A DNA stretch of 64,000 bases from Asticcacaulis solisilvae (lineage in GTDB: Bacteria > Pseudomonadota > Alphaproteobacteria > Caulobacterales > Caulobacteraceae). Position 1 is the stretch's first letter, and each line of letters begins with the position of its first letter. Location of the stretch: the NCBI RefSeq assembly GCF_017875235.1, contig NZ_JAGGMI010000001.1, positions 186,001 through 250,000 of the forward strand, given 5' to 3'. Below, piece after piece: positions 19,026 to 28,136 of the stretch. The notes under the pieces were generated by a model. The model was not told where the DNA came from. It searched no databases and saw only the letters and a list, made by a program, of their open reading frames with translations. The position numbers and the translations under genes were made by a program.

Positions 19026-19904
19026 TTACGAGGCCTCATCGACCAGCGCAACGGTCAGCTTACGGAAAACCTCGCGCAGCTTGCCAAGTCCCGAATGGGC
19101 CTCCAGCGTCGCCTCGTCCATATAGATGGCGCGGTTGATCTCAATCTGCAAAGCGTCGACGCCGGCGGACGGGCGGCCGTACTTTTCGACGATGTAACCG
19201 CCGGCGAAGGGACGGTTCAGTCCGACGCGCAGGCCTTCCTTTTCCAGCACACGCTTGACCTGGTTGACGAAGCCCTCGCTGCTGCTCTCGCCGTGCAGCG
19301 TCCCCAACACGATGTCCGGCCGGGTGCCGCTGACCGACGGATGAAGCAGCGCGCTCGACGGCATGGAATGCCAGTCGATCAGCCGTACCCGGTTGTTCCG
19401 ACCCGCCTCGCGCAACAAACCATGCAGGGCCGTGTGATATGGCCTGTGGATCAGCTCGATGCGCCGGCTGACCTCCGCCATGTCGAGCGGCTGGCGGTAG
19501 ATGTCGAGATCGGCGCTCAAACGCCGCGCGATCACGCCGAATCCGGCCTTGACGCGCGCGCTCAGGGACAGGGCCGCCTTGGGCAGTTCGCCCCGGATCA
19601 GGCGCGCATCCAGCTCCAGCGGATTGCGGTTGACGTCGCAAAAGGCGCGGGCATAGCGTCCGATCAGACCATAGACACCGAGTTCCGGGCTCAAAGCCAC
19701 CATGTCGTCGACCCACGCGTCCTCGCTGAGACGCAGTGTGGTGCCCGATAACCGCGCCTCGGCAACGAAGCTGTCGGGATAGTAGCGGCCGGAATGCGGC
19801 AGGCTGTAGACCAGGTTCGTGCCCTCGCCGGCCGGACGCACGATCTCGAGCCCCATCTCGGGGGTGTGGAGAACGTGCCATGGAACGGGAGACAATTGAT
19901 CCAT
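19026..19904 (-). CDS. N-formylglutamate amidohydrolase family protein
   Basis: ATG at 19904 is chosen for GGAAAG just upstream, giving 292 residues. Family signatures are LVYSLPHSGRYYP near the N-terminus, LSEDAWVDDM, ARAFCDVNRNPLELD and DWHSMPS. These enzymes release formate from N-formyl-L-glutamate in histidine degradation (HutG type) or hydrolyse related N-formyl amino acids. No other hut genes are near, so the exact substrate is uncertain. Confidence 0.9.
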   Translation of the reverse strand: MDQLSPVPWHVLHTPEMGLEIVRPAGEGTNLVYSLPHSGRYYPDSFVAEARLSGTTLRLSEDAWVDDMVALSPELGVYGLIGRYARAFCDVNRNPLELDARLIRGELPKAALSLSARVKAGFGVIARRLSADLDIYRQPLDMAEVSRRIELIHRPYHTALHGLLREAGRNNRVRLIDWHSMPSSALLHPSVSGTRPDIVLGTLHGESSSEGFVNQVKRVLEKEGLRVGLNRPFAGGYIVEKYGRPSAGVDALQIEINRAIYMDEATLEAHSGLGKLREVFRKLTVALVDEAS

Positions 19905-20070
19905 ATCTTTCCGGAACGGTAATCGAACCAAACAAATGGCTAACAGACTTTAGCCATTTAGTAGGACATTCCTGCCACGTATTCACCCCTAATTTACCTC
20001 AACCCGCAAAGATCGTGCGACATCGCTTTACAGCCGCGCACCCGCGGATCATGATTAGGAACGCCTATTA

Positions 20071-20436
20071 ATGAGTGACATGAAAAAGATCCTGCTCGCA
20101 GAAGACGAGGACTCGGTCCGCAGCTTCCTGTCGCGTGCCCTGCAACGCGCCGGCTACGACGTCGTGTCCTGCCCGGACGGCGACACGGCGATCATGCAAC
20201 TCGACAACGGCCCCTATGACCTGCTGCTGACCGACATCGTCATGCCGGGCGCCGACGGCATCGAAGTCGCCAAGCGCGCCGCCGAACGCCAGCCGGAACT
20301 GAAGATCATGTTCATCACCGGCTTCGCCGCAGTGGCCCTCAACGCACAGAAGGCCTCGCCGAACGCCAAGGTGCTCGAAAAGCCCGTCCACCTGCGTGAG
20401 ATCGTCACCGAGGTCGAACGCCTGATCGCGGCTTGA
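20071..20436 (+). CDS. cpdR: CpdR-type single-domain response regulator
   Basis: The 121-residue protein is one receiver domain: acidic pocket AEDED, phosphoacceptor Asp in LLLTDIVMPG, Thr in FITGFA and Lys in VLEKPVH. Sequence and the C-terminal AA match CpdR of Caulobacterales. There, unphosphorylated CpdR primes the ClpXP protease to degrade PdeA and to assemble the hierarchy that removes CtrA, while the CckA-ChpT relay phosphorylates and inactivates it. It stands alone just upstream of a tRNA gene. Confidence 0.92.
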   Translation: MSDMKKILLAEDEDSVRSFLSRALQRAGYDVVSCPDGDTAIMQLDNGPYDLLLTDIVMPGADGIEVAKRAAERQPELKIMFITGFAAVALNAQKASPNAKVLEKPVHLREIVTEVERLIAA

Positions 20437-20549
20437 CCGGCCTGATAGGGTTGGGCGTGGATGAAATTGCGGTTTCTCCAAAAAATCGCATCTCACCGCT
20501 TGCTAACCCGGCAGCGCTTGGTTATACAGCCGCTCCTCGCAATGAAGAT

Positions 20550-20624
20550 GGGCGCTTAGCTCAGCGGGAGAGCACTACCTTGACATGGTAGGGGTCACAG
20601 GTTCAATCCCTGTAGCGCCCACCA
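20550..20624 (+). tRNA. tRNA-Val (GAC)
   Basis: A 75-base cloverleaf with acceptor stem GGGCGCT/AGCGCCC, D-arm AGCTCAGCGGGAGAGC, anticodon arm CTACC-TTGACAT-GGTAG (anticodon GAC, valine), T-arm with GGTTCAATCC, discriminator A and encoded CCA. Confidence 0.97.
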
Positions 20625-20636
20625 TCTTCACCAAAA

Positions 20637-20660
20637 AGCGCCGGCTGGTCCGGCGCTTTT
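20637..20660 (+). terminator. Terminator after tRNA-Val
   Basis: AGCGCCGG-N5-CCGGCGCT followed by six T, 13 bases after the tRNA CCA. Confidence 0.9.
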
Positions 20661-20746
20661 TTGTTTTTGCACGTCACCGCCCGATGCCTTGAACTTGCCT
20701 TGGAATGGTGCGACACGTGTCGCATCGCAAATAAGGAGATACGGGT

Positions 20747-21907
20747 ATGGACAGACGAAAGCTTATGCTTTTGGGAGCTGGTGCACTGACGGCTTCCGTC
20801 TTGCCTGGAATTGGCCGCGCGCAGGCGCCGGCAGCGCCTAGTCCGTCATCGACCCCGCCTTTGGTGCCTATCCGCCTCAGTCCCGATCAGGTCTTCCGCA
20901 CCACGGTCTGCCTGCGGCCTTTCCGGGGCAAGGGGCCGCGCATCGAGACCGAAACGGTCGGCCGTAAACAGGTCGTGCACAATTACGGCCACGGCGGCAG
21001 CGGCTGGTCCCTGTCCTGGGGTTCGGCGGAATACGCCGTCCGGCTGGCCATGCAATCAAGTCCCCGCAAGATCGCTGTCGTTGGCGCCGGCGCCCTGGGG
21101 TTGACGGCCGCCCTGATGGCCCAGCGGGCCGGCGCTCAAGTGACCATCTACGCCCGCGAACGCTTTCCGTTCGTTCGATCGGCTTTTGCCACGGGCAGCT
21201 GGACGCCCTCGTCGCGGGTTGCCATGGCAGCCGAGGTCGCGCCCGATTTTGCCGATCGCTGGGAGACTATGGCGCGCTACGCCTGGAGCATGCACCAGTC
21301 GTATGTCGGCCTCGCCGGCAATCCCGTCGAGTGGATGGACCAATACCTCGTCCGGGGCGGCGGGCGTCCAGGCCCACGTCCCGCCTATGCCGATATCAAG
21401 GCGGACTTTATACATCTCGACGGCCGCATCAACGACATCGTCCCCCATAGCCAGCCGGTGCCTAATGACGCGCACCCCTTCGCCTCGGAGAACGTGCAGC
21501 GGACCAATATGCTGACCTTCAACGTCGCTTCGCTGGCGCACCAGCTGACCGAGGACTTCCTCGAGGCGGGCGGCAGGTTCGTGCCGGCGCAGTTCCACAG
21601 CCTGTCGGATTTCACGCGACTGAAGGAAAAGGTCATCATCAACTGCACCGGCTATGGTGCCCGCGCACTGTGCAAGGACGAAAGCATCGTGCCGGTCCGC
21701 GGCCAGATCGTCTGGCTGGCGCCGCAGGCGGATGCGCACTACGGCTTCTATTATGGCGGCGTGTCGGTGCTGGGGCGGCGCGACGGCGTGGTTGTCCAGG
21801 ATGTCGGCTGGAACGAGATGTTCGGCTGGAACGATGACAACGAGACCATCGATCCGGTGGCGGCGCGCGAGTCGATCGAAAACGTCGCCAGGGTCTACAG
21901 AGGTTAA
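20747..21907 (+). CDS. Circularly permuted D-amino-acid-oxidase-like FAD protein, Tat-exported
   Basis: The 386-residue protein has a twin-arginine-like signal (MDRRKLMLLGAGAL, cleavage near AQA). Residues ~38-105 contain RTTVCLRPFRGKGPRIE and VVHNYGHGGSGWSLSWG, which in ordinary D-amino-acid oxidases form the C-terminal end. The FAD-binding Rossmann motif IAVVGAGALGLTAAL comes after them, at ~108-122, although it normally starts the protein. The C-terminal part (IINCTGYGARAL, GQIVWL, GRRDGVVVQD) then completes the DAO fold. All expected parts are present in permuted order. The substrate would be a D-amino acid or similar, in the periplasm. Confidence 0.85.
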   Translation: MDRRKLMLLGAGALTASVLPGIGRAQAPAAPSPSSTPPLVPIRLSPDQVFRTTVCLRPFRGKGPRIETETVGRKQVVHNYGHGGSGWSLSWGSAEYAVRLAMQSSPRKIAVVGAGALGLTAALMAQRAGAQVTIYARERFPFVRSAFATGSWTPSSRVAMAAEVAPDFADRWETMARYAWSMHQSYVGLAGNPVEWMDQYLVRGGGRPGPRPAYADIKADFIHLDGRINDIVPHSQPVPNDAHPFASENVQRTNMLTFNVASLAHQLTEDFLEAGGRFVPAQFHSLSDFTRLKEKVIINCTGYGARALCKDESIVPVRGQIVWLAPQADAHYGFYYGGVSVLGRRDGVVVQDVGWNEMFGWNDDNETIDPVAARESIENVARVYRG

Positions 21908-21914
21908 GGTCGGA

Positions 21915-22835
21915 CTAGGCGACCGGCTGCGACAGCTTGTCGGCCAGGTCCGACGCCTGCTTCAGTTGGTCCTCGGTCAGTTCCCTGTCCTGCTCCATAG
22001 TGCGCACGAGGTCGCGCGCATCCGGATCGCCGCCATCGGCCGCCAGCAGCGCCCAGGCATAGGCCGCGACCTTGTCGACCGGCTGGCCCTCGCCGCGGTA
22101 GGCGAACGCCGCCATGTTGAGCTGCGCCAAGGCCAGGCCCTGACGCGCCGCAGTCTCGATCAGGGCGCGCCCCTTCTGGAGGTCCTTGGCCACGCCCTGG
22201 CCGTGGACATACATGCGGCCGAGGTTGAAGCGCGCCGGCGGACTGTCCTGGGCGGCGGCCTTTTCGTACCAGTAAACGGCCTGGGCGAAGTCCTGCGGCG
22301 CGCCCTCGCCCGTCTCGTACATATTGCCGACATTGAACTGGGCGACATCGTAACCGGCTTCGGCGGCCTTCTTGTACCACTCGAACGCCTTGGCCAGGTC
22401 CTTCGGCACGCCCAGCCCGTTGTCGTAGGCGGCGCCGATATTGTACATCGCCTCGACGCTGCCGAGGCCGGCGGCCTTCAGGCTCCACTCACGCGCCTTG
22501 TCGTAATTCTGCTCGGTGCCCAGGCCTTTGGCGTACATCACGCCCAGCTCGGCCATGGCCTCGATATTGCCCGACGCGGCGGCGCGGGAATACCATTCGA
22601 AAGCCTTTTCGAAATCCTGTTCGACGCCGTTACCCAGGTAATAGTCGTCGGCCAGCCGCAGCTGCGCCTTGGCGTCACCGGCGTCGGCGGCACGGCGCAC
22701 GGCCGCAATATCGCTCGTTTCGGCGGCGATGGCCTGCTGGTTGATGCGGGCATCGGTCGCCGACCACACGGGGCTGGCCGTCAGCATCAGCGCCGCCAAA
22801 GCGGCAGTCAGTTTCAGCAGTCTGGCGATGACCAT
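21915..22835 (-). CDS. Exported Sel1-repeat protein
   Basis: The 306-residue protein has a signal peptide ending SPVWSA and then about six consecutive Sel1 (TPR-like) repeats, each with a core like A-F-E-W-Y-x-K-A-A-x-x-G (for example FEWYSRAAASGNIEAMAELG). Sel1 solenoids act as protein-interaction scaffolds; in Caulobacterales some organise polar or envelope complexes. No enzymatic motif is seen. It converges with the DAO-like gene, with seven bases between their stop codons. Confidence 0.9.
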   Translation of the reverse strand: MVIARLLKLTAALAALMLTASPVWSATDARINQQAIAAETSDIAAVRRAADAGDAKAQLRLADDYYLGNGVEQDFEKAFEWYSRAAASGNIEAMAELGVMYAKGLGTEQNYDKAREWSLKAAGLGSVEAMYNIGAAYDNGLGVPKDLAKAFEWYKKAAEAGYDVAQFNVGNMYETGEGAPQDFAQAVYWYEKAAAQDSPPARFNLGRMYVHGQGVAKDLQKGRALIETAARQGLALAQLNMAAFAYRGEGQPVDKVAAYAWALLAADGGDPDARDLVRTMEQDRELTEDQLKQASDLADKLSQPVA

Positions 22836-23152
22836 AACAAGATTCTCCGTGGGCTTTCACGCGCCCGTACATAGGAGCGCCATAAGCCTTTCGCGAGGGC
22901 GGCGATAGTTTTTGTTGCAGTGCAAACACATTCTGCACGGAGCTGTTGCCAAAAAGCGGCAGCGGCAAAGCTTGTGGCCGTTATCTGTTCCTTCCCCGTT
23001 TACGGGGAAGGTGGCATTTGCGGAGCAAATGACGGAAGGGGGAGATTGTCGTGGCAACTACGGCTTCCCCCTTCCGTCATATCGCCAAAGGCTCGCTGAC
23101 ACCTTCCCCGTAAACGGGGAAGGAAAATGTTGCTAAATCTAGGCTTTAAATC
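22836..23152. repeat. Intergenic region with mirrored hairpin repeats
   Basis: At 22990-23011 CCTTCCCCGTTTACGGGGAAGG and at 23102-23123 CCTTCCCCGTAAACGGGGAAGG bracket inner mirrored segments (GACGGAAGGGGGA and TCCCCCTTCCGTC), forming a 134-base palindromic element of a dispersed type. Closer to the Sel1 start, TTGCAGTGCAA at 22915-22925 is a further palindrome. No gene is seen. Confidence 0.7.
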
Positions 23153-24301
23153 CTATGCCGTTACTTTGTCGGGACGGATATAGTCATAGACCGCCAGGCC
23201 GGTTTCGGGATCGTTCAATTGCCGCCACGACTCCGCCTGCATGGCGGTCTCGGCGTCCGTCCGTCCGTTCCGCCAGTGCATCTCCAGCGACCGGCACCAG
23301 AATTCATAGTCCTTGGACTGGATCTCGCGACGGTTGGTGCGGTTGATCAGGTGAACCAGGCTCACCCGCCCGTTGAAGGCGTCGGACGGATCATCCTTTC
23401 CCAGCAGTTCGGCGCGCACTTCGGGCGGCACGTGGCGAGCCAAGGCGCGCAGCTTGTTGCGCAGCCGGTACTTTTCCAGGAAGGCGTCGGTATTCATGCG
23501 CGTGCGGCTGGAATAGATGATCTCCTTGCGCCGCTCCTCAACCTCGTCGAGCGTCGCCGGGTCCGGCCCCGTGGCGCTGTAGAGATCGACCTGAAAGACC
23601 AGGGTGTCGCGGGCGATGCCGGACTCCAGCACATAGCTCAACGGCGTGTTCGAGACGAGACCGCCATCCCAATAGGGTTCGCCGTCGATGATTACCGCCG
23701 GAAAGCCGGGCGGCAGCGCCCCGCTGGCCATGATATGATCGGGCGTGATCGTGCGATCCCGGTTGTCGAAATAGACGAAATTGCCGGTGCGGACATGAAC
23801 GGCGCCGACACTGAGACGCGTCTCGCCGCGATTGATACGATCGAAATCGACCAGGTCCAGCAGTGTCTGACGCAACGGCGCGGTATCGTAGAAGCTGGTC
23901 GCCTGGACTTCGCCCGGCGGATTGAACCACGGCGACAGGAACCACGGCCGAAAAAAGCCCTGGACGCCGGCGGACAAGGCCCAGGCACCGGACATCTGGC
24001 GGTAGACATAGTCGGCGATGTCACTGACCGAAGTGGCGCCATCTCCCGGCAAGTGGACGCCGACCTTGCGCCAGAAAGCTTTCAGGGCATCGATACGGTC
24101 ACCGGGCGCGTTGCCGGCGATCAGGGCGCCATTGATGGCGCCGATGGAAATGCCCGATATCCAGTCCGGCCGAATGCCGTGGCCGTGCAGAACCTCATAG
24201 GCGCCGGCCTGATACGGGCCAAGCGCGCCGCCGCCTTGCAGGACCAGGACGGTCTGGTCAAACGGCAGGTCAAGATGCGGGTCGGGACTTTCAAACGACA
24301 T
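23153..24301 (-). CDS. Patatin-like phospholipase family protein
   Basis: The 382-residue protein has the complete patatin catalytic set: oxyanion loop LQGGGALGPYQAGAYE, nucleophile GISIGA (G-x-S-x-G) and the Asp dyad partner in WDGGLVSN. The C-terminal ~120 residues (EERRKEIIYSSRTRMNTDAF onward) are a family extension resembling DUF3734. Such proteins hydrolyse acyl ester bonds of phospholipids or storage polyesters. There is no signal peptide, so it should be cytosolic. Confidence 0.92.
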   Translation of the reverse strand: MSFESPDPHLDLPFDQTVLVLQGGGALGPYQAGAYEVLHGHGIRPDWISGISIGAINGALIAGNAPGDRIDALKAFWRKVGVHLPGDGATSVSDIADYVYRQMSGAWALSAGVQGFFRPWFLSPWFNPPGEVQATSFYDTAPLRQTLLDLVDFDRINRGETRLSVGAVHVRTGNFVYFDNRDRTITPDHIMASGALPPGFPAVIIDGEPYWDGGLVSNTPLSYVLESGIARDTLVFQVDLYSATGPDPATLDEVEERRKEIIYSSRTRMNTDAFLEKYRLRNKLRALARHVPPEVRAELLGKDDPSDAFNGRVSLVHLINRTNRREIQSKDYEFWCRSLEMHWRNGRTDAETAMQAESWRQLNDPETGLAVYDYIRPDKVTA

Positions 24302-24417
24302 ATGACTCTCCGGACAGCCGGAGAATCATATTGCGCCGCAACATTAAAATTTCAATGTTAGTCTTTTGTTGTCGCAATGTTATGCGAAAAACCGCTGCAC
24401 ACTTTTTCGCACATTGC

Positions 24418-25332
24418 TTAATCCACGCCATAAACGACGCAGGCCGTCGATTCCAAGCGTTGCAACGGCGGTGTCTGAATAAACGGATTGGCCAGCGCCT
24501 TGGCTTCGAGATACTCAACCGTGCCCGCCATTGCGGGTGCGGGTGGTGGAGGTGGCGGGGGCGCGGCGTAAGCCTTGCGCATGCCGGAGACGACCACTTC
24601 ATTGGCCTCGGTATTGTTCCATTCATCCTCAGCGCCGCGCGCCAGGATATCGGTACGGCAGGCGCGGCCGGTCGGATCGATGACTTTGATCCCACCCAGT
24701 TTGCCGCCGGCGGCTGTCACGCCATCGGTGGCACGCCTGCGGGCGTCCTTGATGGCTTCGTTATAGAGCCAGGTGTTGATCTCGTTGGTCGGCTGAAGGT
24801 TGAAGCCAATACCGCCGGCCTGGGTCGGGGACGCGGCCAGCACCAGGGCGTAGGCGCGCTCCAGTTGCGCCATGTCGCGCACCTCGACCGAGATGTTCAG
24901 CGACACTTCGTAGCCATTGATCTTGTCGCCGCGCTGGTCTTCGATGCGGTTGCCGTTCTTGTCGCGGTACTGCTCATAAAGCGTCCGCATCGAAAAACCG
25001 GTATTCACCCGCACGGCATCCTTACCGAGCTTGTCCAGCGCCTGCTGCAACGCCTTGGTCTGTTGAATCGATTTAGCCTGCGCCTTTTCCGCCGAGTCAT
25101 CGACGCTCTGGAAGGTGGCGGAGAAACTGGCGCGATTGGCCGGGATTTCGGTGAAGACGTGGCCGGTCTGGGTGATGACGCCATCGCGCATCCACCACGG
25201 CGCCTTGTCGTAAAGCGCGTTCGAGGTCGGCGGAGTAGCCGTAGCGGCGGTCTGCGCCCGGGCGGGTTTCGCCACGGCGGTTCCGGATACGCAAAGGACG
25301 GCGGCGGCCGTAAGCATTGTCAGCTTTTTCAT
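24418..25332 (-). CDS. Exported SIMPL (DUF541) domain protein
   Basis: The 304-residue protein has a signal peptide (MLTAAAVLCVSGTAVA) and a SIMPL domain from about residue 55 to 235, recognisable by EIPANRASFSATFQSVDDSAEKAQA near its start and ISVEVRDMAQLERAYALVLAA in the middle. SIMPL proteins are periplasmic or outer-membrane-associated; the family includes a signalling adaptor and stress proteins such as YggE. A proline run (PPPPPPPAPA) near the C-terminus precedes the final domain end. Confidence 0.85.
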   Translation of the reverse strand: MKKLTMLTAAAVLCVSGTAVAKPARAQTAATATPPTSNALYDKAPWWMRDGVITQTGHVFTEIPANRASFSATFQSVDDSAEKAQAKSIQQTKALQQALDKLGKDAVRVNTGFSMRTLYEQYRDKNGNRIEDQRGDKINGYEVSLNISVEVRDMAQLERAYALVLAASPTQAGGIGFNLQPTNEINTWLYNEAIKDARRRATDGVTAAGGKLGGIKVIDPTGRACRTDILARGAEDEWNNTEANEVVVSGMRKAYAAPPPPPPPAPAMAGTVEYLEAKALANPFIQTPPLQRLESTACVVYGVD

Positions 25333-25543
25333 AAGTCCCTCCCTGATGCGCGTAAAACGCGCCTGACGCCAAGATGTTGTGCGTCGATGTCCGATTTATG
25401 GCCGGCGTGAGGCCCTGGTACGCCTGTAAAAATGCAATGCAAATCATGCACGGCGCCTGAAATATTCGCTGCCTTGTAGCTGTCCAGCGGTTTGATAGGC
25501 TGCCTGTATCCTTCGCAGTGAAGGTATTTCACATCGCAAAGCC

Positions 25544-26407
25544 ATGTCAATCGACCTGACCTCACCTTCGGTGGCTGTCCCACTTCTCTTTTTCGTCTTG
25601 CTGTGTGTTGCCTTGCTGGTCGTGATTATCCTGATGATCCAGGACCTGACCAGCGACGGCCTGAAATACTCGAAACCCTTGAATCTATACCGGCGGACGC
25701 GGCGCAAGGCGCGCAACGGCGACGCCAAGGCCTGTATCGCCGTTGCGGACATGCTGGAGAAGGGCACTGGCGGCGCACCTCATAACTATAATCTCGCCAG
25801 CTATTATCTTCATGAGGCTGCGTCGATCCTGGCCACGAAGGCACGTCAGGGCGATGGCTATGCAGCGCTGAAACTGGCAGAGATCTGCAATCACGGTTTT
25901 ACCTTTCCACACATGTCGAAGATGGGCGACAAGGCCTATCGCGCGGCGCTGGCGATCAATGAGGCCAATGCCCGTCATGGCGATATCAACGGCATGGCCT
26001 ATGCCGGTTACCAATACCGTTACGGACTGGGCTGCATCAGCGATTTCGACCGGGCGGCGGAGTATCTGGCGCCCGCGGCCGAGCGCGGCCACCCGTGGGC
26101 GGCGAAGTGCCTCGCGGAACTGCATCTCAACGGCCTGAAGCCCAGGCCCGATCCGGTGACGGCGGCGAAGCTGGTGCGGCAGGCGGCATTGCAGGGTGAC
26201 ACAGAGGCCATCGAGCGCGTCGGCGACAACTACCTGACCAATACGGGTGAGCTGCGCAGCCGCGAGCAAGCCTATTTCTGGTACGCCCTGGCCGCCCGCA
26301 AAGGCCGGCGCGACGCGATGCGCAAGTTGGAAAAACTGGAACAGTCGTGGACGCCAAAGCAGTTGCGCGAGTTGCAGGCGGAGTTGCAGAGCTGGGTACC
26401 AGCTTAA
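25544..26407 (+). CDS. Membrane-anchored Sel1-repeat protein
   Basis: The 287-residue protein begins with one transmembrane anchor (about residues 10-32, PLLFFVLLCVALLVVIILMI) and then carries degenerate Sel1 repeats (for example DAKACIAVADMLEKGTGG and SDFDRAAEYLAPAAERGHPW). It is a probable scaffold with a cytosolic or periplasmic solenoid. Sequence directly after the stop codon enters a series of strong hairpins. Confidence 0.8.
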   Translation: MSIDLTSPSVAVPLLFFVLLCVALLVVIILMIQDLTSDGLKYSKPLNLYRRTRRKARNGDAKACIAVADMLEKGTGGAPHNYNLASYYLHEAASILATKARQGDGYAALKLAEICNHGFTFPHMSKMGDKAYRAALAINEANARHGDINGMAYAGYQYRYGLGCISDFDRAAEYLAPAAERGHPWAAKCLAELHLNGLKPRPDPVTAAKLVRQAALQGDTEAIERVGDNYLTNTGELRSREQAYFWYALAARKGRRDAMRKLEKLEQSWTPKQLRELQAELQSWVPA

Positions 26408-26428
26408 AGCTTATGGGGGTGAGGAGCG

Positions 26429-26486
26429 CCGGTTTGCTTCGTGAAGCAAACCGGAAGAAATCAGTCCTAAATGTACTGATTTCTTC
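26429..26486 (+). repeat. Two tandem strong hairpins
   Basis: Hairpin one has an 11-bp perfect stem CCGGTTTGCTT/AAGCAAACCGG with CGTG loop (26429-26454). Hairpin two, sharing one base, has a 12-bp perfect stem GAAGAAATCAGT/ACTGATTTCTTC with a 9-base loop (26454-26486). They follow the Sel1 stop codon by 21 bases. Neither has a clean T-run, so they may stabilise the transcript end or belong to a repeat. Confidence 0.7.
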
Positions 26487-26536
26487 AACGAACGCCCGGA
26501 GCCATGCGAAGGGCAGGGTCCGCGACCCCACAAAAC

Positions 26537-26770
26537 CTTATAAAACAAAGAGAAAAGCCTGGCCCCAAAAGGCCAGGCCAGGCTACTGACAAACCCCCTA
26601 TCTTTTTTGAGAAGGGCCAATTGCCACAATTTGATTCCGATATGTTCACCGCTTGATTCCGAGACGTTCCGTGAATCAGGTGGCAATATACCGCATGAAA
26701 ATTGTCCACAGACTTTGTCAGCAGCCTGGCCTGGCCCCAAAAGGCCAGGCTTTTCTCTTTGTTTTATAAG
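26537..26770. repeat. 234-bp element with 57-bp inverted arms
   Basis: Arms 26537-26593 and 26714-26770 are inverted copies matching at 50 of 57 positions, starting CTTATAAAACAAAGAG and ending CTGACAAA. Six of the seven mismatches are one block, CCAAAA read in the same orientation in both arms, as the loop of a CCTGGCC/GGCCAGG hairpin. Each arm's hairpin is followed outward by TTTTCTCTTTGTTTT, so both ends work as terminators for outward transcription. The 120-base centre contains two TTGATTCCGA copies, ATTGCCAC/GTGGCAAT and TTGTCCACA (one mismatch from a DnaA box). It resembles a MITE; no target duplication is clear. Confidence 0.7.
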
Positions 26771-26802
26771 ACTTGGGGCCACAGGCCCCAAACCCCATGA
26801 CT

Positions 26803-28062
26803 TTACGCAGCTTTCCGCAGGCGCTCGATAAAACCCTGGATGCGCGTCTGCAGGCTGTCGGTATGTTCCGACACCTGGCCGATCGACGACTGGACCTTGT
26901 TGACCGCGCCGCTCGTTTCTCGCGCCACGTCGGCCACGGTCATCAGGCTTTGCGTCACCTGGTCCGTGCCTTGCGAAGCCAGTGACACGTTCTGCGAGAT
27001 GCGCTGCGTCACGCCCGACTGGCGCTCGACCGTGTCGGCGATCACGCCCGAAATTTCGTTGATCTGTTCGATGGTCGAACCGATGGCGCGGATAGCCGAT
27101 TCGGTTTCGGTCGTCGCCGCCTGGATGTCGGCGATCTGCAGCGAGATTTCCTCGGTGGCTTTCGCCGTCTGGCTGGCCAGCGACTTCACTTCCGAGGCCA
27201 CGACCGCGAAGCCGCGACCGGCATCGCCGGCGCGCGCCGCTTCGATGGTGGCGTTCAGCGCCAGCAGGTTGGTCTGCGAGGCGATCGACTGGATGAGCTT
27301 GATGACGTCACCGATGCGCTCGGCCGCACCGACCAGACGGTTGACGATGACCTGGGTATTGGAAGCCTGGCCGACGGCGTCGCGGGCGATCAGGGTCGAC
27401 CGGCCGACTTGGGCGCCGATGGCGTCGATTGAGGTCGCCAGTTCGTTGGCGGCATCGGCGACGCCGCTGACATTGTTCGCCGTCGCGGTGTTGACCGTCA
27501 CGACGCTTTCCGACTGACGGGAAGTCTCGTCGGCCGAATGGATCAGGCTGGTGACCACGCCGCCCAGATTGCCGGCGGCCTTGGAGATGGCGTCGACGGC
27601 GGCGCCGACTTCGCTTTGCAGCGTGCTGGCCAGGGCGTCGAATTCCTGCTTGCGGGACTGGAGGCCACCCTGCTGCTGGTTCTGGAACTGGGCAACGGTG
27701 TAGGACTTCCCGGCCGACATGATGGTGGTGATGTTGGCCAAAGCTTCAAACGCGGAACCGTCGGCGCGCGACAGGCCGACAACACCCGACCATTTGCCGG
27801 AGCGGCCAATGCCGTCATCGACCGCGCGGGCGGTGTCAAAGCCGCTGCCGCCCTCGGGCTGACGCGGGGCATAGAGGCTGGACAGGGCGCGGCCGGCATA
27901 TTGGTCGCGGCGGCCGTTCAGGGCCGTGGCGAAGGCAGGGTTGCAATAGACGATACCGTCCGCACCGGCCACGGCGACGGGCGAAGCCAGTCCATCCATG
28001 GCCGCAAATACGATGTCCGCCTGCGGGTTGCTGTCCGCGGTCTTACGGCCCATTCCGAACAT
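26803..28062 (-). CDS. Soluble PAS-containing methyl-accepting chemotaxis protein
   Basis: The 419-residue protein lacks membrane segments. An N-terminal PAS-like sensor (about 15-115, [22 protein letters not shown]) is followed by a chemoreceptor signalling domain with the conserved hairpin [29 protein letters not shown], which contacts CheA/CheW. Cytosolic receptors of this type respond to internal redox or metabolic cues. It stands alone, with no che genes near it. Confidence 0.93.
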   Translation of the reverse strand: MFGMGRKTADSNPQADIVFAAMDGLASPVAVAGADGIVYCNPAFATALNGRRDQYAGRALSSLYAPRQPEGGSGFDTARAVDDGIGRSGKWSGVVGLSRADGSAFEALANITTIMSAGKSYTVAQFQNQQQGGLQSRKQEFDALASTLQSEVGAAVDAISKAAGNLGGVVTSLIHSADETSRQSESVVTVNTATANNVSGVADAANELATSIDAIGAQVGRSTLIARDAVGQASNTQVIVNRLVGAAERIGDVIKLIQSIASQTNLLALNATIEAARAGDAGRGFAVVASEVKSLASQTAKATEEISLQIADIQAATTETESAIRAIGSTIEQINEISGVIADTVERQSGVTQRISQNVSLASQGTDQVTQSLMTVADVARETSGAVNKVQSSIGQVSEHTDSLQTRIQGFIERLRKAA

Positions 28063-28136
28063 GTCTCGTCCTTGTGATTGTCGCTGAGTAAGTTGCCGGC
28101 GACATTGGACGCAACATGGCTAATTAAGCGTAAACA

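Noticed and set aside
20550-20660. Integration site at tRNA-Val
   Set aside because: No integrase or repeated tRNA 3' end is nearby.
26700-26712. Replication origin at the DnaA-box-like TTGTCCACA
   Set aside because: One imperfect box without an AT-rich unwinding region or origin genes is not enough.
26407-26831. Several short ORFs across the inverted-repeat element
   Set aside because: Their translations are repeats read in different frames; the DNA is explained by hairpins and inverted arms.
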